Source: Paludibacteraceae bacterium
Lineage (GTDB): Bacteria; Bacteroidota; Bacteroidia; Bacteroidales; Paludibacteraceae
Length of the DNA stretch: 41,020 nucleotides
Reading direction: 5' to 3'
Assembly: GCA_017467185.1 (NCBI GenBank)
Contig: JAFTSS010000076.1
Coordinates: forward strand, 1-41,020
Shown piece by piece: positions 1-8,108 of the stretch. Each line of letters begins with the position of its first letter. Position 1 is the first letter of the stretch. A program made the translations under genes and the position numbers. Under the pieces are notes generated by a model. The model did no database searches, was not told the DNA's origin, and was given only the letters and a program-made list of their open reading frames with translations.

Positions 1-1
1 C

Positions 2-100
2 AAAACTCACTTACGAGATTTGTTAGATAAAACTAATTTTCAAAATGACAAAGAACACTTCGATTCTAGTGAACCTTTATTGTTTAACTTAAATTTTTAA
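2..100 (+). CDS. C-terminal end of an unidentified gene (partial, runs off left edge)
   Basis: One frame is open from the window edge to a TAA at 98-100 and gives 32 residues ending in LLFNLNF. The stretch is rich in charged residues (LRDLLDK, NDKEHF) and has the look of a protein tail rather than random translation, but it is short. In many Bacteroidota the gene before clpP is trigger factor (tig). The tail seen here does not let me confirm that, so no name is given. It is followed by a small hairpin (GTCCA/TGGAC near 103-119) with no clear T-run. Confidence 0.4.
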   Translation, partial: KTHLRDLLDKTNFQNDKEHFDSSEPLLFNLNF

Positions 101-139
101 CCGTCCATTTTTAGTGGACAGTAGTGATAATTGGTATTT

Positions 140-216
140 AATAATTAAAATTTAAATAATAATAAAACGAGCTAAGCGAGTAAGTCTCATATCTCGCTAC
201 TCGCTACTAAAAATCT
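140..216. repeat. Short-word repeat tract upstream of clpP (AGCGAG/CTCGCTACT)
   Basis: After an AT-rich stretch the sequence contains AGCGAG, then CTCGCTACTCGCTACT. The two AGCGAG/CTCGCT arms can pair. The same word in the other orientation (TAGCGAGTAGCGAG) appears near 12050 and 15650. No TAnnTTTG promoter is evident here, so clpP may be transcribed with the preceding gene. Confidence 0.6.
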
Positions 217-224
217 AAAATATT

Positions 225-893
225 ATGCAAAAATCAGAATTTAAAAAGTATGCTACTAAGCATTTAGGCATGAATAGTTTGGCGTTGGAACAATATATGG
301 CGCAGAACAGCTATATTTCGCCATCAATCCTCGAAGAACGTCAACTTAATGTAACTCAAATGGACGTATTTTCGCGTTTGATGATGGATCGTATTATTTT
401 CCTTGGCACTCCTATCGATGATTATGTGGCTAATGTAATTCAAGCACAATTATTATTCCTTGATACATCAGATCCAGGCAAAGATATTTCTATTTATCTA
501 AATTCTCCTGGAGGTTCAGTTCATGCTGGTTTAGGTATTTATGACACAATGCAATATATCGGTTCAGACGTAGCAACTATCTGTACAGGTATGGCAGCAT
601 CTATGGCAGCGGTATTACTCGTTGCCGGTGAAAAAGGTAAACGTTCGGCGTTGAAACATTCGCGTGTGATGATTCATCAACCAATGGGCGGAATGCAAGG
701 TCAAGCATCTGATATGGAGATAAATTACAAACAAATCATGTTACTTCGTGATGAATTGTATCAAATTATCTCAGACCATTCAGGCCAACCATTTGAAAAA
801 ATTATGAAAGATTCAGATCGTGACTATTGGATGACATCGGCTGAAGCTCTCGAATATGGAATGATTGACCAAATATTGAAACGTGACAAATAA
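225..893 (+). CDS. clpP: ATP-dependent Clp protease proteolytic subunit ClpP
   Basis: Serine peptidase of family S14 that forms the tetradecameric barrel of the Clp protease. It degrades substrates unfolded by ClpX (next gene) or ClpC (17569-20082) in the cytoplasm. The 222-residue protein has the family core: the oxyanion-loop region SPGGSVHAG (94-102), the nucleophile Ser126 in TGMAASMA, His151 in MIHQP and Asp200 in SDRDYW, the complete catalytic triad. It carries about 35 extra N-terminal residues before the conserved core, as in other Bacteroidota ClpP. The start ATG at 225 follows an AT-rich leader without a strong Shine-Dalgarno, which is normal in this phylum. clpX follows after a 100-bp repeat-filled gap on the same strand, so the two are probably co-transcribed. 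Confidence 0.97.
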   Translation: MQKSEFKKYATKHLGMNSLALEQYMAQNSYISPSILEERQLNVTQMDVFSRLMMDRIIFLGTPIDDYVANVIQAQLLFLDTSDPGKDISIYLNSPGGSVHAGLGIYDTMQYIGSDVATICTGMAASMAAVLLVAGEKGKRSALKHSRVMIHQPMGGMQGQASDMEINYKQIMLLRDELYQIISDHSGQPFEKIMKDSDRDYWMTSAEALEYGMIDQILKRDK

Positions 894-993
894 TTAAGAC
901 ACAAGATACAAGACACGAGATTTAAGACTTTATATTTCATATTTCATATCTCGTGTCTCGTATCTCGTATCTAATATCTAGTATCTAATAATA
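894..993. repeat. Degenerate tandem repeat between clpP and clpX (TCTCGTATC words)
   Basis: The gap is almost wholly built from variants of one word: ACACAAGAT, ACAAGACACGAGAT, then ATCTCGTGTCTCGTATCTCGTATCTAATATCTAGT and so on (read here in pieces). The first part is the reverse complement of the second (GACACGAGAT with ATCTCGTGTC), so the transcript could fold into a long imperfect hairpin. The same words form a hairpin at 22696-22722. Confidence 0.8.
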
Positions 994-2241
994 ATGGCAA
1001 AAAAAAATCAGAATGAACCATGTTGTGGCTTTTGTGGACGTTCGCAAAGCGAAGTGCCACTATTGCTCACAGGCATAGGTTGTAATATATGTAGCGAATG
1101 TGTTGAACTAGCGCATGGTGTTGTAGCTGAAAATGTAAAACATAACAAAAAAAGTAAAGGAGGTTTCAACCTTGATATAGAAGATCTACCGCGTCCACGC
1201 GAGATAAAAGAATTTCTCGATCAATACGTAATTGGTCAAGATGAAGCAAAAAAATATCTATCAGTGGCGGTTTATAACCACTATAAACGCATACTTCAAC
1301 CAAAAGACAATAATGATGTAGAAATAGAAAAATCTAATATTATATTAGTCGGACGTACAGGTACAGGTAAAACCTTATTGGCTAAATCAATAGCCAAAAA
1401 ATTGCACGTCCCTTTCACTATTGTAGATGCCACAGTATTGACCGAAGCCGGTTATGTAGGCGAAGACATTGAGTCAATATTGACACGTTTGTTGCAAGCC
1501 TGTGACTACGATGTTGAGGCTGCCGAGCGAGGTATAGTATTTATTGATGAGATAGATAAAATAGCTCGTAAAGGCGACAATCCTTCAATAACTCGCGATG
1601 TTAGTGGTGAAGGCGTACAACAAGGCCTATTGAAACTTCTCGAAGGCTCAGTAGTTAACGTGCCACCACAAGGCGGACGTAAACACCCAGACCAAAAAAT
1701 GATACCTGTAAACACTCAAAACATCTTGTTTGTGTGTGGCGGTGCATTTGACGGAATAGAGCGTAAAATAGCGCAACGTCTTAATACTCATGTAGTAGGA
1801 TTTGGTTCGGTAAGCCAACAAAATATCATCGATCGTGACAACCTTTTGCAATATATCGCACCTCAAGATTTGAAATCGTTCGGACTTATTCCCGAGATAA
1901 TCGGACGTTTGCCAATCCTTACATACTTAAATCCGCTCGATCGTGATGCTCTATTGCGTATCCTTGTTGAACCTAAAAACTCAATCATTAAGCAATATAT
2001 TAAATTATTTGCAATGGATGGAGTAGAACTTACAATCGAAGATGATGTAAAAGAGTTTATCGTAGATAAAGCAATTGAGTATAAACTTGGCGCTCGTGGT
2101 TTACGTTCTATAGCAGAATCAATAATGATGGATGCTATGTATGATGTTCCGTCATCTAAAGAGAAAAAACTTACAATAACTCGTTCATACGCCGAAGAAA
2201 AACTTTCGAGCGCACACCTTAATTTGCATATTGGGGAATGA
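994..2241 (+). CDS. clpX: ATP-dependent Clp protease ATP-binding subunit ClpX
   Basis: AAA+ unfoldase that recognises tagged substrates and feeds them into ClpP. Seen in the 415 residues: an N-terminal C4 zinc-binding domain (Cys11, Cys14, Cys33, Cys36); Walker A GRTGTGKT (120-127), where the usual Pro after the first Gly is Arg; pore loop GYVG (153-156); Walker B IVFIDEID (181-188); RKH loop (229-231); and a ClpP-contact loop VGFG (268-271) in the place of the IGF tripeptide. Arg finger and sensor-2 regions (GARGLR near the C-terminus) are present. ATG at 994 is the only sensible start. The stop codon lies in GGGAATGAGAAAT, resembling the GAATGAG repeat word that also ends clpC and ettA. Confidence 0.97.
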   Translation: MAKKNQNEPCCGFCGRSQSEVPLLLTGIGCNICSECVELAHGVVAENVKHNKKSKGGFNLDIEDLPRPREIKEFLDQYVIGQDEAKKYLSVAVYNHYKRILQPKDNNDVEIEKSNIILVGRTGTGKTLLAKSIAKKLHVPFTIVDATVLTEAGYVGEDIESILTRLLQACDYDVEAAERGIVFIDEIDKIARKGDNPSITRDVSGEGVQQGLLKLLEGSVVNVPPQGGRKHPDQKMIPVNTQNILFVCGGAFDGIERKIAQRLNTHVVGFGSVSQQNIIDRDNLLQYIAPQDLKSFGLIPEIIGRLPILTYLNPLDRDALLRILVEPKNSIIKQYIKLFAMDGVELTIEDDVKEFIVDKAIEYKLGARGLRSIAESIMMDAMYDVPSSKEKKLTITRSYAEEKLSSAHLNLHIGE

Positions 2242-2335
2242 GAAATTGGGTCTTTAATTTTTAAAAGAATGTTTTTTTTAAGATAGGGGAGTTGTCCGAA
2301 GGACTGAGTGATATGTGAATTTTATACATTAAATT

Positions 2336-3190
2336 ATGAAAAAATCCATTTTATTATTCTTTATTATTTTATTATTTGCTTCTTGTGAGCAACAACTCAC
2401 CTATTCTGAAGAAGAGGGTGTTTTATCTGGATTGTTTTCTATTTCAGAGACAGAGCAAATACGTTTTTCGCAAGGTAATTTACAGTATCAAGCATCAACA
2501 TCAACTTGGCGATTTGCCGAAAATCAGTACGACGTTATCGGAGAAGACAATAGGAATATTTCCGATTTTTATGAAGGTTGGATCGACCTTTTTGGTTGGG
2601 CAACATCAGGTTATGAAGGGTCTATGCCTTTTCAATTTTCTGATAAACCAGAATATTATGGACCTGAAGGAGAATCAATTGCTGGAACTAATTACGATTG
2701 GGGAGTATTTAATAAAATATCTAATGGAGGTAATGAATCAATAACATGGCGATTGTTGACACCAGATGAATGGGGTTACATATTAAATTTTAGGGAAAAT
2801 GCTTCAAAACTATTTGGCGTAGGGTGTGTAAATGATGTAAACGGGCTTATTCTGTTGCCTGATAGTTGTATTATTCCAGAGGAAATAACATTTCGTGCTG
2901 CCGTAGCAAGTGATTCAGGCGCAGAATTATATCGCATAGTGAATGACTTCACTTTAGACGAATGGACTATTTTGGAAAATATTGGAGCCGTATTTATTCC
3001 TGCCGCAGGCGCACGTTTAGAAAAAAAGGTAATGTATGTTGGTATAGCCGGTTATTATTGGACTGATACCCCTTTTGAGTATGATAGTGTGAGTGTTTAT
3101 TGCATGGGCTTTGATTCGAGTCGAGCCGTTTGGGAGGGATTAAGCAATCGAACAAATGGGCGTTCTGTGAGACTTGTAACTGAAAAATAA
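2336..3190 (+). CDS. Lipoprotein of a Bacteroidales paralogous family (FISUMP-like)
   Basis: 284-residue predicted lipoprotein: MKKSILLFFIILLFAS then Cys17 as the lipidated residue, so probably anchored in the outer membrane. The body has the signature of a large Bacteroidales paralog family: IRFSQGNLQYQASTSTWRFAENQYD near 42-66, GWIDLFGWATSGY, a WRLLTPDEW motif, GVGCVNDVNGLILLPD, GAVFIPAAGARL, YYWTDTPFEYDS and a final GRSVRLV. These features resemble the fibrobacter succinogenes major paralogous (FISUMP) fold, which is C-type-lectin-like; its function is unknown. It stands alone on the plus strand and ends 2 bp before the shared terminator at 3193. Nothing in the sequence shows the ligand. 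Assignment to the family is firm; any role in surface binding is inference. Confidence 0.85.
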   Translation: MKKSILLFFIILLFASCEQQLTYSEEEGVLSGLFSISETEQIRFSQGNLQYQASTSTWRFAENQYDVIGEDNRNISDFYEGWIDLFGWATSGYEGSMPFQFSDKPEYYGPEGESIAGTNYDWGVFNKISNGGNESITWRLLTPDEWGYILNFRENASKLFGVGCVNDVNGLILLPDSCIIPEEITFRAAVASDSGAELYRIVNDFTLDEWTILENIGAVFIPAAGARLEKKVMYVGIAGYYWTDTPFEYDSVSVYCMGFDSSRAVWEGLSNRTNGRSVRLVTEK

Positions 3191-3192
3191 CA

Positions 3193-3242
3193 AAAAAAGA
3201 ATGAGTGGAAATCGTAATTAGGATTTCCACTCATTCTTTTTT
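3193..3242. terminator. Bidirectional intrinsic terminator
   Basis: A perfect 21-bp stem (3193-3213 with 3222-3242; core GAATGAGTGGAAATC) and 8-nt loop, flanked by A-run on the left and T-run on the right, so it works in both directions. It lies between the convergent lipoprotein gene (+) and fhs (-) and should end both transcripts. Confidence 0.93.
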
Positions 3243-3260
3243 ATCATATATATTCTAAAA

Positions 3261-4928
3261 TTAGAATAGGCCGACAATTTTGTTATCGATGACGTCCATT
3301 GCGTTTGATGCTGGTTGTTTTGGAAGTCCTGGCATAGTCATAATGTCACCCATTAATGCAACAATAAATCCTGCGCCGATTGACGGTTTGAATTCGCGTA
3401 CTGTTACAACGAAGTTGTGTGGACGACCGAGTAATTTTGCATTGTCGCTTAATGAATATTGTGTTTTAGCCACACAAATAGGTAATTTATCCCATCCGTT
3501 TTCTTCAAATGTTTTTATTTGTTTATTAGCCGTAGGAGAATATTCTACAGCATCAGCACCATATATTTCATGGGCAATGATGTTCATTTTTTCTTTAATT
3601 GGTAAATTAACATCATATAAATGGTGGAAGTGGCAACAGCCATCGTTTTGTTCAATTTTGCGAATTACTTTGTGTGCTAAATCTTCGCCACCTTCACCTC
3701 CTTTAGCCCATACTTCAGTAAGGCTTATTTCATGGCAATTAGCTTTAGCCCAATTTAGAAGTGTATTGATTTCTTCATCTGTGTCATTTACAAAACGATT
3801 GACCGCAATGACGTATGGTACACAGAATTTTTTTACATTTTCAATGTGTTTGTTCAAGTTTTCGATACCTTGTAATAGAGCATCAATATTTTCTTTGCCT
3901 AAATCGGTTTTAGCTACGCCTCCGTGCATTTTTAATGCGCGAATAGTAGCAACAATTACTACACAACTTGGAGCGAAACCACCATAGCGTGCTTTGATAT
4001 CCATGAATTTTTCGGCTCCAAGGTCGGCACCAAAGCCAGCTTCTGTGATGACGTAGTCTGCCAAACGACGAGCCATTTGTGTTGCAATAATAGAGTTGCA
4101 TCCATGTGCAATATTAGCAAAAGGACCACCATGAATGAATGCTGGATTTCCTTCGAGTGTTTGCACCATATTAGGTTTTATTGCATCGCGCATAATCATT
4201 GCAACAGCACCAACGCAGTTGAGTTCTGCCATTGTTACAGGTGTTTTATCGTAGCGATATGCAATGACGCATTTACCAAGACGTTCTTTGAAGTCTTCCA
4301 TATCAGTAGCAAGGCACATGATAGCCATAATTTCCGATGCTACGGTGATATCGAAGTGGTCTTCACGAGGAATACCTTGTAGTGGACCACCAAGACCGAT
4401 TGTGATATTGCGTAGTGAGCGGTCGTTCATATCCATGCAACGATGCCAAACTATGCGTGTTGGATTGATGTTTAGTTGGTTGCCTTGATAGATGTGATTG
4501 TCAATGAGAGCTGCTACGAGGTTGTTGGCTGTAGTAATAGCGTGGAGGTCGCCTGTGAAGTGGAGGTTGATGTCTTCCATTGGGATTACTTGAGCATAGC
4601 CACCTCCAGCAGCACCACCTTTAACGCCCATTACAGGTCCTAATGAAGGTTCGCGTAGGGCTACAAGTGTTTTGTGTCCGAGGCGATTCATGGCATCAGT
4701 AAGACCGATTGTTACGGTTGATTTACCTTCACCTGCTGGTGTTGGGTTGATTGCAGTAACTAATACGACTTTGCCTTGTTTATTGAAACGTTCGTTTATG
4801 GCATCCAAACGTACTTTACATTTGTAGGGACCGTAGTACTCAATATCTTCGGGTGTTAATCCTACTTTTTCTGCAATGTATTTAATCTTTTCAGGTTTTG
4901 CAGCCTGAGCAATTTCTAAGTCTGTCAT
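3261..4928 (-). CDS. fhs: Formate--tetrahydrofolate ligase
   Basis: ATP-dependent ligation of formate to tetrahydrofolate giving 10-formyl-THF for purine and one-carbon metabolism (cytoplasmic). The 555-residue length matches the family. Visible motifs: nucleotide-binding loop TPAGEGKST (63-71), the glycine-rich [21 protein letters not shown] region and the conserved FTGDLHAI and [10 protein letters not shown] segments. It is the last gene of a long minus-strand run and is separated from the upstream beta-barrel gene by a 66-bp gap with ATTAGTTATTAGTGA-type repeats, so it may be read through from upstream or have its own promoter that I cannot see. It ends at the strong bidirectional terminator. 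Confidence 0.97.
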   Translation of the reverse strand: MTDLEIAQAAKPEKIKYIAEKVGLTPEDIEYYGPYKCKVRLDAINERFNKQGKVVLVTAINPTPAGEGKSTVTIGLTDAMNRLGHKTLVALREPSLGPVMGVKGGAAGGGYAQVIPMEDINLHFTGDLHAITTANNLVAALIDNHIYQGNQLNINPTRIVWHRCMDMNDRSLRNITIGLGGPLQGIPREDHFDITVASEIMAIMCLATDMEDFKERLGKCVIAYRYDKTPVTMAELNCVGAVAMIMRDAIKPNMVQTLEGNPAFIHGGPFANIAHGCNSIIATQMARRLADYVITEAGFGADLGAEKFMDIKARYGGFAPSCVVIVATIRALKMHGGVAKTDLGKENIDALLQGIENLNKHIENVKKFCVPYVIAVNRFVNDTDEEINTLLNWAKANCHEISLTEVWAKGGEGGEDLAHKVIRKIEQNDGCCHFHHLYDVNLPIKEKMNIIAHEIYGADAVEYSPTANKQIKTFEENGWDKLPICVAKTQYSLSDNAKLLGRPHNFVVTVREFKPSIGAGFIVALMGDIMTMPGLPKQPASNAMDVIDNKIVGLF

Positions 4929-4994
4929 GATAATTATTAGTTATTAGTGAATATTGTTATTATAGTTGCTATAGAAGCTATAGTTCTATAAGTT
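4929..4994. repeat. Short-word repeat between fhs and the beta-barrel gene
   Basis: AATTATTAGTTATTAGTGAAT followed by GTTGCTATAGAAGCTATAGTTCTATAAG, i.e. two small word families (TTATTAG and GCTATAG) repeated imperfectly. No promoter or terminator signature is evident. Confidence 0.5.
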
Positions 4995-5606
4995 TCAATT
5001 TCTTATTGGGAATAGATATGTTAATGACAATGTTATATTTTGGCAAGTAGATGATTTGAAATATTCGGTAGCCGAATTGCCTAAAACATTGTTTAATCCA
5101 AAGTGATAGCGAGCATCTATTGTATATATACCCGATTTTGTATTAAATTCGAAGCCTAAACCTCCTACTAACCCATAGTCAAATCTGTTTTTTATTGTAG
5201 TAGAGTGTTGTGGCGTGATTGATGATATGGGATTATCTTGTATCATATATGATATTTCGGGACCTAAATCAACAAAAAATCTAAATAGTTTTTGTCCGAA
5301 AGTGATATGAGTCATGAAAGGTAGTTCAATGTAGTCTAATCTACGATGCCCTTCTTTGTCTTTAAATCCTCGTTGTGCATAATTAAGTTCAAGTTTTATA
5401 CCAAAATAGCGTTCTGATACCATTCGGAATTGTGCTCCGGCATGGAATGTCATGGGCATTGTAGGTTGTGCAACAGAAGGGTTAAATAGCATAAACGACC
5501 ATGACGTTCCACCTCTTACTCCTATGCTGTATTCGGGGTATTGGGCGGCGCAGTGCATAATGCATAATGAGCTATTTATAATTAAAAATAGTATAAATCT
5601 TTTCAT
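4995..5606 (-). CDS. Porin-family outer-membrane beta-barrel protein (PorT/OMP_b-brl-like)
   Basis: 203 residues with an N-terminal signal peptide (MKRFILFLIINSSLCIMHCAAQ) followed by alternating hydrophobic/polar strands such as IGVRGGTSWSFML, FHAGAQFRMVSERYFGIKLELNYAQRGF, IELPFMTHITFG, FRFFVDLGPEISYMI, YGLVGGLGFEF and a C-terminal NITLSLTYLFPIRN. This is the layout of the small eight-stranded PorT-like barrels of Bacteroidota. The substrate or partner is unknown. It follows the LysM protein with only 4 bp between, so the two are co-transcribed. The signal peptide segment LCIMHCA is encoded by the ATGCATTATGC repeat word that also occurs in the two other signal peptides of this run. Confidence 0.8.
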   Translation of the reverse strand: MKRFILFLIINSSLCIMHCAAQYPEYSIGVRGGTSWSFMLFNPSVAQPTMPMTFHAGAQFRMVSERYFGIKLELNYAQRGFKDKEGHRRLDYIELPFMTHITFGQKLFRFFVDLGPEISYMIQDNPISSITPQHSTTIKNRFDYGLVGGLGFEFNTKSGIYTIDARYHFGLNNVLGNSATEYFKSSTCQNITLSLTYLFPIRN

Positions 5607-5610
5607 TTTA

Positions 5611-7398
5611 CTATTCTTTATTTCCTATATTTTTAATTGTGATGTTGTTCCAAAATAGTAAATAGTAATTCATATTTAACCATCGATTATCAATGAATTC
5701 TAATTTAGGCGTTGATTGTAGGAAATGTAAGTTTTTTGTGTCAATATTTAATGTTGAATTTTCGTTTTTTATACCTTTTAGGGCTAATAGGGTTAGGTCG
5801 TAACCAAGTAAGTCATATTTGACACCAACAGTTTGTTTTCGTGTGCCAAACCAATTTTTGTAATTGCTTTTATATTGTTCTGTTTCATTAGGAAAGAAAA
5901 GAGAATAGTATAAAGTTTGAGGATATTTTTTAATTATATTTATTCCCCATTCTTCGAAGCCCCATATTTGAAGATTTGGTAATTGATAGTGATTTAGGCT
6001 GTCGAGTATGCCTGCTACGTCATTAATTTTTGATGAACCGAGGACTAAAATTGTTGTATCGTTAGAAATCATATTTACTAAAGAATCGACATGTTCAGGT
6101 TTAATGATGATTTCTTTGAACTCTTTATTGTTATCTGTTAATAAAGTAGATAAGTCATTGGCAAAAGTATTACCTTTATTTGTACAATTTTCAAATCGGG
6201 CTAATATATATTGTAGGTTACGATGTTCAAAAGTATTTTTCAAAATCAAACGGAATAGTGTGTCTTGTGGAGGATTGAATTGTATTAATTTTGAGAAATA
6301 GTAGGCTGAGTCGATTTTACTTGAAAACGGAACAATGGTCGTGATGTCGTTTTCTTTTGTATAAGTTAAAACTTTATTCAATTGTTCTGAGTATGCAGGA
6401 CCTATAACAATATCTATGTTATTGTTATTTAGTTGGTTTAAGACAGAATCAACTTTATTTGGATTTTTTGGTAAATTATAGGTGTATATATTTGCAGATA
6501 AGCCTTCTTTTTTAGCTTCGTTTAGAGCTAAAATTGAGCCACGATAAAATTCTATGAAGCGTTGAATGTTTTTTTCTTCGTTTGGAGATTCAGCTACAAG
6601 TGGTAATAAATAGGCGATATTTAGTAGAGTAGAATCTATGTTTTTTATCGAATCTATTTTTCCTATTTCATTTATTGTAATAGTGTCTTTGGGTTGTTCT
6701 TGTTTAGGTTCTGTTTCAATTTCAGGTGTAGGTTTTATAGTTGTAATTGTATTTACTTCTTTTATGCTATTAGGTTTTCCTTGTATTATAATTGTGGAAC
6801 CAGCTTTTAAACCATCTTTTAATTCTGGATTTAGGGCTATTAAATCATGGATTGCGATATTGTATTTTTTTGAAATAGCGTATAGTGTCTCTTTACGTTG
6901 AACAACATGTGTTACATTATTTGTTGTATTTGGTTTTTCTTTAATTGATTTTTGCGGAATAATTGTAGATGTAATTTTTTTATCCTTTGATATTATTAAA
7001 GTTTCTCCTACTTTTATTCCTGTTTTGGCCGATGGATTGAGGGCGATGAGCGTATCAATATTGACATTATACATTTTTGATATGCCATATAATGTTTGTT
7101 TGGCTTCTACAATGTGAGTGGTTACAGCTTCGCCTACTTTATTCATTACGTCAGTTTTAATAGGAATAAGTATTTTATCTCCAACTTTGACGTTTGTTGA
7201 TAGATTTTCGTTTGCTTCATGTAGGTCGTTTTGTTTTATTCCAAATTTGCGAGCAATAGCAAACAATCCTTCTCCTGGATTTATGGTGTATTCATAGTAA
7301 CTTTTACCATTTTTTTCTACAATGGGGTAGTCGGTCTGTGAAAATGCACAATGTACAATGCATAATGCACAATAAAATAGTAATAATATTTTTTTCAT
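5611..7398 (-). CDS. Triple-LysM protein with periplasmic-binding (type 1) fold
   Basis: 595 residues, exported (MKKILLLFYCALCIVHCAFSQ signal peptide). Three LysM domains that bind peptidoglycan are visible at about 35-80, 93-137 and 162-206, each with the pattern ...V..GETLY.IS..YN....DL..LNP....GL..G..I.I. After a Thr/Pro/Glu-rich linker (207-255) comes a region from about 260 to the end with the look of a type-1 periplasmic-binding fold (IAYLLPLV, RFIEFYRGSILALNEAKKEG, DIVIGPAYSEQLNKVL, TTIVPFSS), related to ABC-transporter receptor or LpoA-like domains. No transporter genes adjoin it, so a structural or regulatory role at the cell wall is more likely than nutrient uptake (inference). Part of the signal peptide, LCIVHCA, is repeat-encoded. 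Confidence 0.85.
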   Translation of the reverse strand: MKKILLLFYCALCIVHCAFSQTDYPIVEKNGKSYYEYTINPGEGLFAIARKFGIKQNDLHEANENLSTNVKVGDKILIPIKTDVMNKVGEAVTTHIVEAKQTLYGISKMYNVNIDTLIALNPSAKTGIKVGETLIISKDKKITSTIIPQKSIKEKPNTTNNVTHVVQRKETLYAISKKYNIAIHDLIALNPELKDGLKAGSTIIIQGKPNSIKEVNTITTIKPTPEIETEPKQEQPKDTITINEIGKIDSIKNIDSTLLNIAYLLPLVAESPNEEKNIQRFIEFYRGSILALNEAKKEGLSANIYTYNLPKNPNKVDSVLNQLNNNNIDIVIGPAYSEQLNKVLTYTKENDITTIVPFSSKIDSAYYFSKLIQFNPPQDTLFRLILKNTFEHRNLQYILARFENCTNKGNTFANDLSTLLTDNNKEFKEIIIKPEHVDSLVNMISNDTTILVLGSSKINDVAGILDSLNHYQLPNLQIWGFEEWGINIIKKYPQTLYYSLFFPNETEQYKSNYKNWFGTRKQTVGVKYDLLGYDLTLLALKGIKNENSTLNIDTKNLHFLQSTPKLEFIDNRWLNMNYYLLFWNNITIKNIGNKE

Positions 7399-7439
7399 AG
7401 TATAATTTATTGACTTTGTCGTTATGTACTATTGTTAGT

Positions 7440-8108
7440 TTAATCGCATAGAGCATATAAGTCGCCTCGCGGATTTATTAACATAGTAGGTATGTTGGTG
7501 TTTTTTATAATTTTTCTTTCTTTTGGACCAAAAATGATATCGTCTAAACCATAGTCTCTTGATGCCGAGATTATTAGTATGTTGTTTTGAGTGTTGTTAT
7601 TTAACAATCCAGCCTCTAATTCTATTCCATTGCTATCTTTTTCTCCTTTTTTGACAATATATTTTAATGATAAAGAATCGAATAATACTTTCATAGCTTC
7701 AATATTAGTAGCTGCTTTTGAACCATAATCTTTTGGTTGATATATTGTTATTGGACAATTAAAGTGTCTTGCAAAAGAGGAGGAGAAAGGGCCCTTTTCT
7801 CGTTCTTCTTCGAGATTTGTTATGGGTAAAATTATGTTTTCGATGTTGAAATTATTTGGAATTTCGTTTTTTACAAAGATATATGGTATGCGTAATTCGC
7901 GGCATTTATTTAGGTAGCTTTGAATTTCTTTATTGGAGTTAAGCCCGATTATAAGTAATGCTGCATCTTTATTTTCGATGAGGCTATTTATATTATCGAA
8001 ATCAGATAAACCTATTTTTTCTATTGAAAAGTCCATACGTTCTGCAATCAAGTTTGCAACATATAGGCTTGTGTTATTCTTGTTCGGCAGTTGTAGTATT
8101 GGTCGCAT
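7440..8108 (-). CDS. Universal-stress-protein-like (HUP fold) cytoplasmic protein
   Basis: 222 residues without signal peptide. The N-terminal half (MRPILQLPNKNNTSLYVANLIAERM, DAALLIIGLNSN, RIPYIFVKNE) and the C-terminal end (NILIISASRDYGLDDIIFGPKERKIIKNTNIPTMLINPRGDLYALCD) resemble the two ends of Usp-type alpha/beta folds, the latter recalling the G-x2-G-x9-G nucleotide loop area but without a clean copy of that motif. Its start overlaps the end of the OstA-like gene by 35 bp, which implies translational coupling. The function is not evident; the place in an envelope operon suggests a regulatory or stress role, which is inference only. Confidence 0.55.
   Translation of the reverse strand: MRPILQLPNKNNTSLYVANLIAERMDFSIEKIGLSDFDNINSLIENKDAALLIIGLNSNKEIQSYLNKCRELRIPYIFVKNEIPNNFNIENIILPITNLEEEREKGPFSSSFARHFNCPITIYQPKDYGSKAATNIEAMKVLFDSLSLKYIVKKGEKDSNGIELEAGLLNNNTQNNILIISASRDYGLDDIIFGPKERKIIKNTNIPTMLINPRGDLYALCD

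Noticed and set aside
894-993. Possible CRISPR array
   Set aside because: Units are 7-10 bp, imperfect, without spacers of constant length, and no cas genes are in the window.
1350-1375. ClpX Walker A with Arg in place of Pro as a sign of inactivity
   Set aside because: The GxxxxGKT pattern is intact and this position varies among ClpX proteins; all other motifs are present.
2285-2310. GTCC-GAA-GGAC hairpin between clpX and the lipoprotein gene as a terminator
   Set aside because: Stem is only 4-5 bp and lacks a following T-run.
3280-3987. 235-residue plus-strand frame opposite fhs
   Set aside because: Antisense shadow of a clear full-length enzyme gene; no protein features.
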